This document shows positions 12,368 through 12,886 of a stretch of DNA of 12,886 bases, in pieces. This DNA comes from Betaproteobacteria bacterium. GTDB lineage: Bacteria; Pseudomonadota; Gammaproteobacteria; Burkholderiales; Burkholderiaceae_C. Position 1 is the stretch's first letter. Each line of letters begins with the position of its first letter. A program made the translations under genes and the position numbers. Where the stretch lies: the NCBI GenBank assembly GCA_947448675.1, contig CANFOR010000063.1, positions 1 through 12,886 on the forward strand. The letters run 5' to 3'. The notes under the pieces are model-generated. The model searched no databases. It saw only the letters and a list, made by a program, of their open reading frames with translations, and was not told the origin of the DNA.

Positions 12368-12886
12368 ATGAACACTACAAATTTAATAGCTGCCAACGCA
12401 GTATCTACGGGCGTTTCAAGCGATTTTGCAAATCAATCGGCACTCAAATTCATCACCTGCGGTTCGGTGGACGACGGCAAGAGCACGTTGATTGGCCGCT
12501 TGCTGGTGGACAGCAAGGCGGTGCTGCAAGACCACTTGGCGGGCGTTCAGCGCCAGGGCGAGACCGACTTGGCCCTGCTCACCGACGGCTTGTCAGCCGA
12601 GCGCGAGCAGGGCATCACCATCGACGTAGCCTACCGCTATTTTTCGACCGAAACGCGCAAGTTCATCATTGGCGACGCGCCAGGCCACGAGCAGTACACG
12701 CGCAACATGGTCACTGCCGCCAGCAGCGCCGACGCTGCCGTGGTGTTGGTAGACGCCACCAAGCTTGACTGGGCCAGTCCGGCGCTGGAGCTTTTGGTGC
12801 AAACCCGCCGCCACTCGCTGCTGTGCAATTTGCTGCGCGTCGAGTCGATTGTGTTTGCTGTGAACAAGCTCGACGCGGTGGCCGAC
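12368..12886 (+). CDS. cysN: Sulfate adenylyltransferase subunit 1 (GTPase), 3' end missing
   Basis: The first 173 residues of CysN, the EF-Tu-like GTPase that drives APS formation by CysD. The G-domain motifs are in order: P-loop GSVDDGKST (32-40), switch region REQGITIDVAYRYF (79-92), DAPGH (103-107) and NKLD (166-169). Together with TRRHSLLC these are typical of CysN. The gene runs off the window; a C-terminal APS-kinase (CysC) fusion, as in some CysNC proteins, cannot be excluded. It is the sixth gene of the operon, 51 bp after cysD. The ATG at 12368 is the only start giving a full P-loop domain. Residues 5-20 (NLIAANAVSTGVSSDF) are encoded by repeat copy N, and conserved sequence begins at about ALKFITCGS (25-33). 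Confidence 0.95.
   Translation, partial: MNTTNLIAANAVSTGVSSDFANQSALKFITCGSVDDGKSTLIGRLLVDSKAVLQDHLAGVQRQGETDLALLTDGLSAEREQGITIDVAYRYFSTETRKFIIGDAPGHEQYTRNMVTAASSADAAVVLVDATKLDWASPALELLVQTRRHSLLCNLLRVESIVFAVNKLDAVAD
12379..12426 (+). repeat. Dispersed short repeat, copy N (5' end of cysN)
   Basis: AAATTTAATAGCTGCCAACG followed by CAGTATCTACGGGCGTTTCA and AGCGATTT. In reverse complement the core reads ATACTGCGTTGGCAGCTATT, matching copies A, B and I. It aligns with the reverse complement of copy B at roughly 30 of 40 positions. It is read in the same frame as copy B (LIAANAVSTGVS against LIAVCAVLASVS). Confidence 0.75.

Noticed and set aside
1991..12426. The dispersed repeats as a CRISPR array or an insertion sequence
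   Set aside because: Copies are kilobases apart, diverged, in both orientations, with no regular spacers, no transposase gene and no obvious target duplications.

Overview
The window looks like a chromosomal segment of a betaproteobacterium of the Comamonadaceae type (Rhodoferax, Polaromonas, Limnohabitans and relatives). This is judged from the GC-rich coding bias, the look of the proteins (ArgA, YggX, DsbB, a fused MnmC, the CysI-DUF934-CysH-CysD-CysN order) and a dispersed short repeat of a kind I associate with that family. No database search was possible, so the lineage is an inference.

Layout. 1-471 is the 3' part of an NlpC/P60 cell-wall hydrolase gene. 515-1861 is argA (arginine biosynthesis). 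2063-2569 is dsbB on the minus strand, divergent from yggX (2670-2942), which is followed by an mnmC-like gene (2994-5000). The mnmC product keeps its FAD oxidoreductase domain, but its methyltransferase half is truncated and decayed. 5090-5896 (minus) is a degenerate receiver-domain protein. 5982-7211 (minus) is an orphan periplasmic binding protein of an amino-acid-type ABC transporter. Divergent from it, 7405-12886 is a tightly packed sulfur-assimilation operon: a TSUP-family membrane permease, cysI (sulfite reductase hemoprotein), a DUF934 gene, cysH (APS-reductase type), cysD and the start of cysN, which runs off the end.

How the operon works. CysD and CysN make APS from sulfate and ATP. 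CysH, with the double pair of cysteines of the iron-sulfur APS reductases, reduces APS to sulfite. CysI reduces sulfite to sulfide. The TSUP protein is a reasonable candidate for moving sulfate, sulfite or another sulfur oxyanion. DUF934 has no assigned chemistry but is locked between cysI and cysH. No cysJ-type flavoprotein or cysC is present in the window.

The most unusual feature is a family of at least seven short related repeats of about 40-50 bp. They sit in intergenic spacers (1991, 5062), at gene starts (mnmC, DUF934, cysN), over a stop codon (the receiver gene) and inside coding sequence (dsbB, and the linker of cysI). In dsbB, DUF934 and cysN the element is read in the same frame and gives related peptides. 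In cysI it is read on the opposite strand and makes an Ala/Pro/Ser linker. Separately, mnmC and its 3' flank carry three arrays with a 12-bp period.
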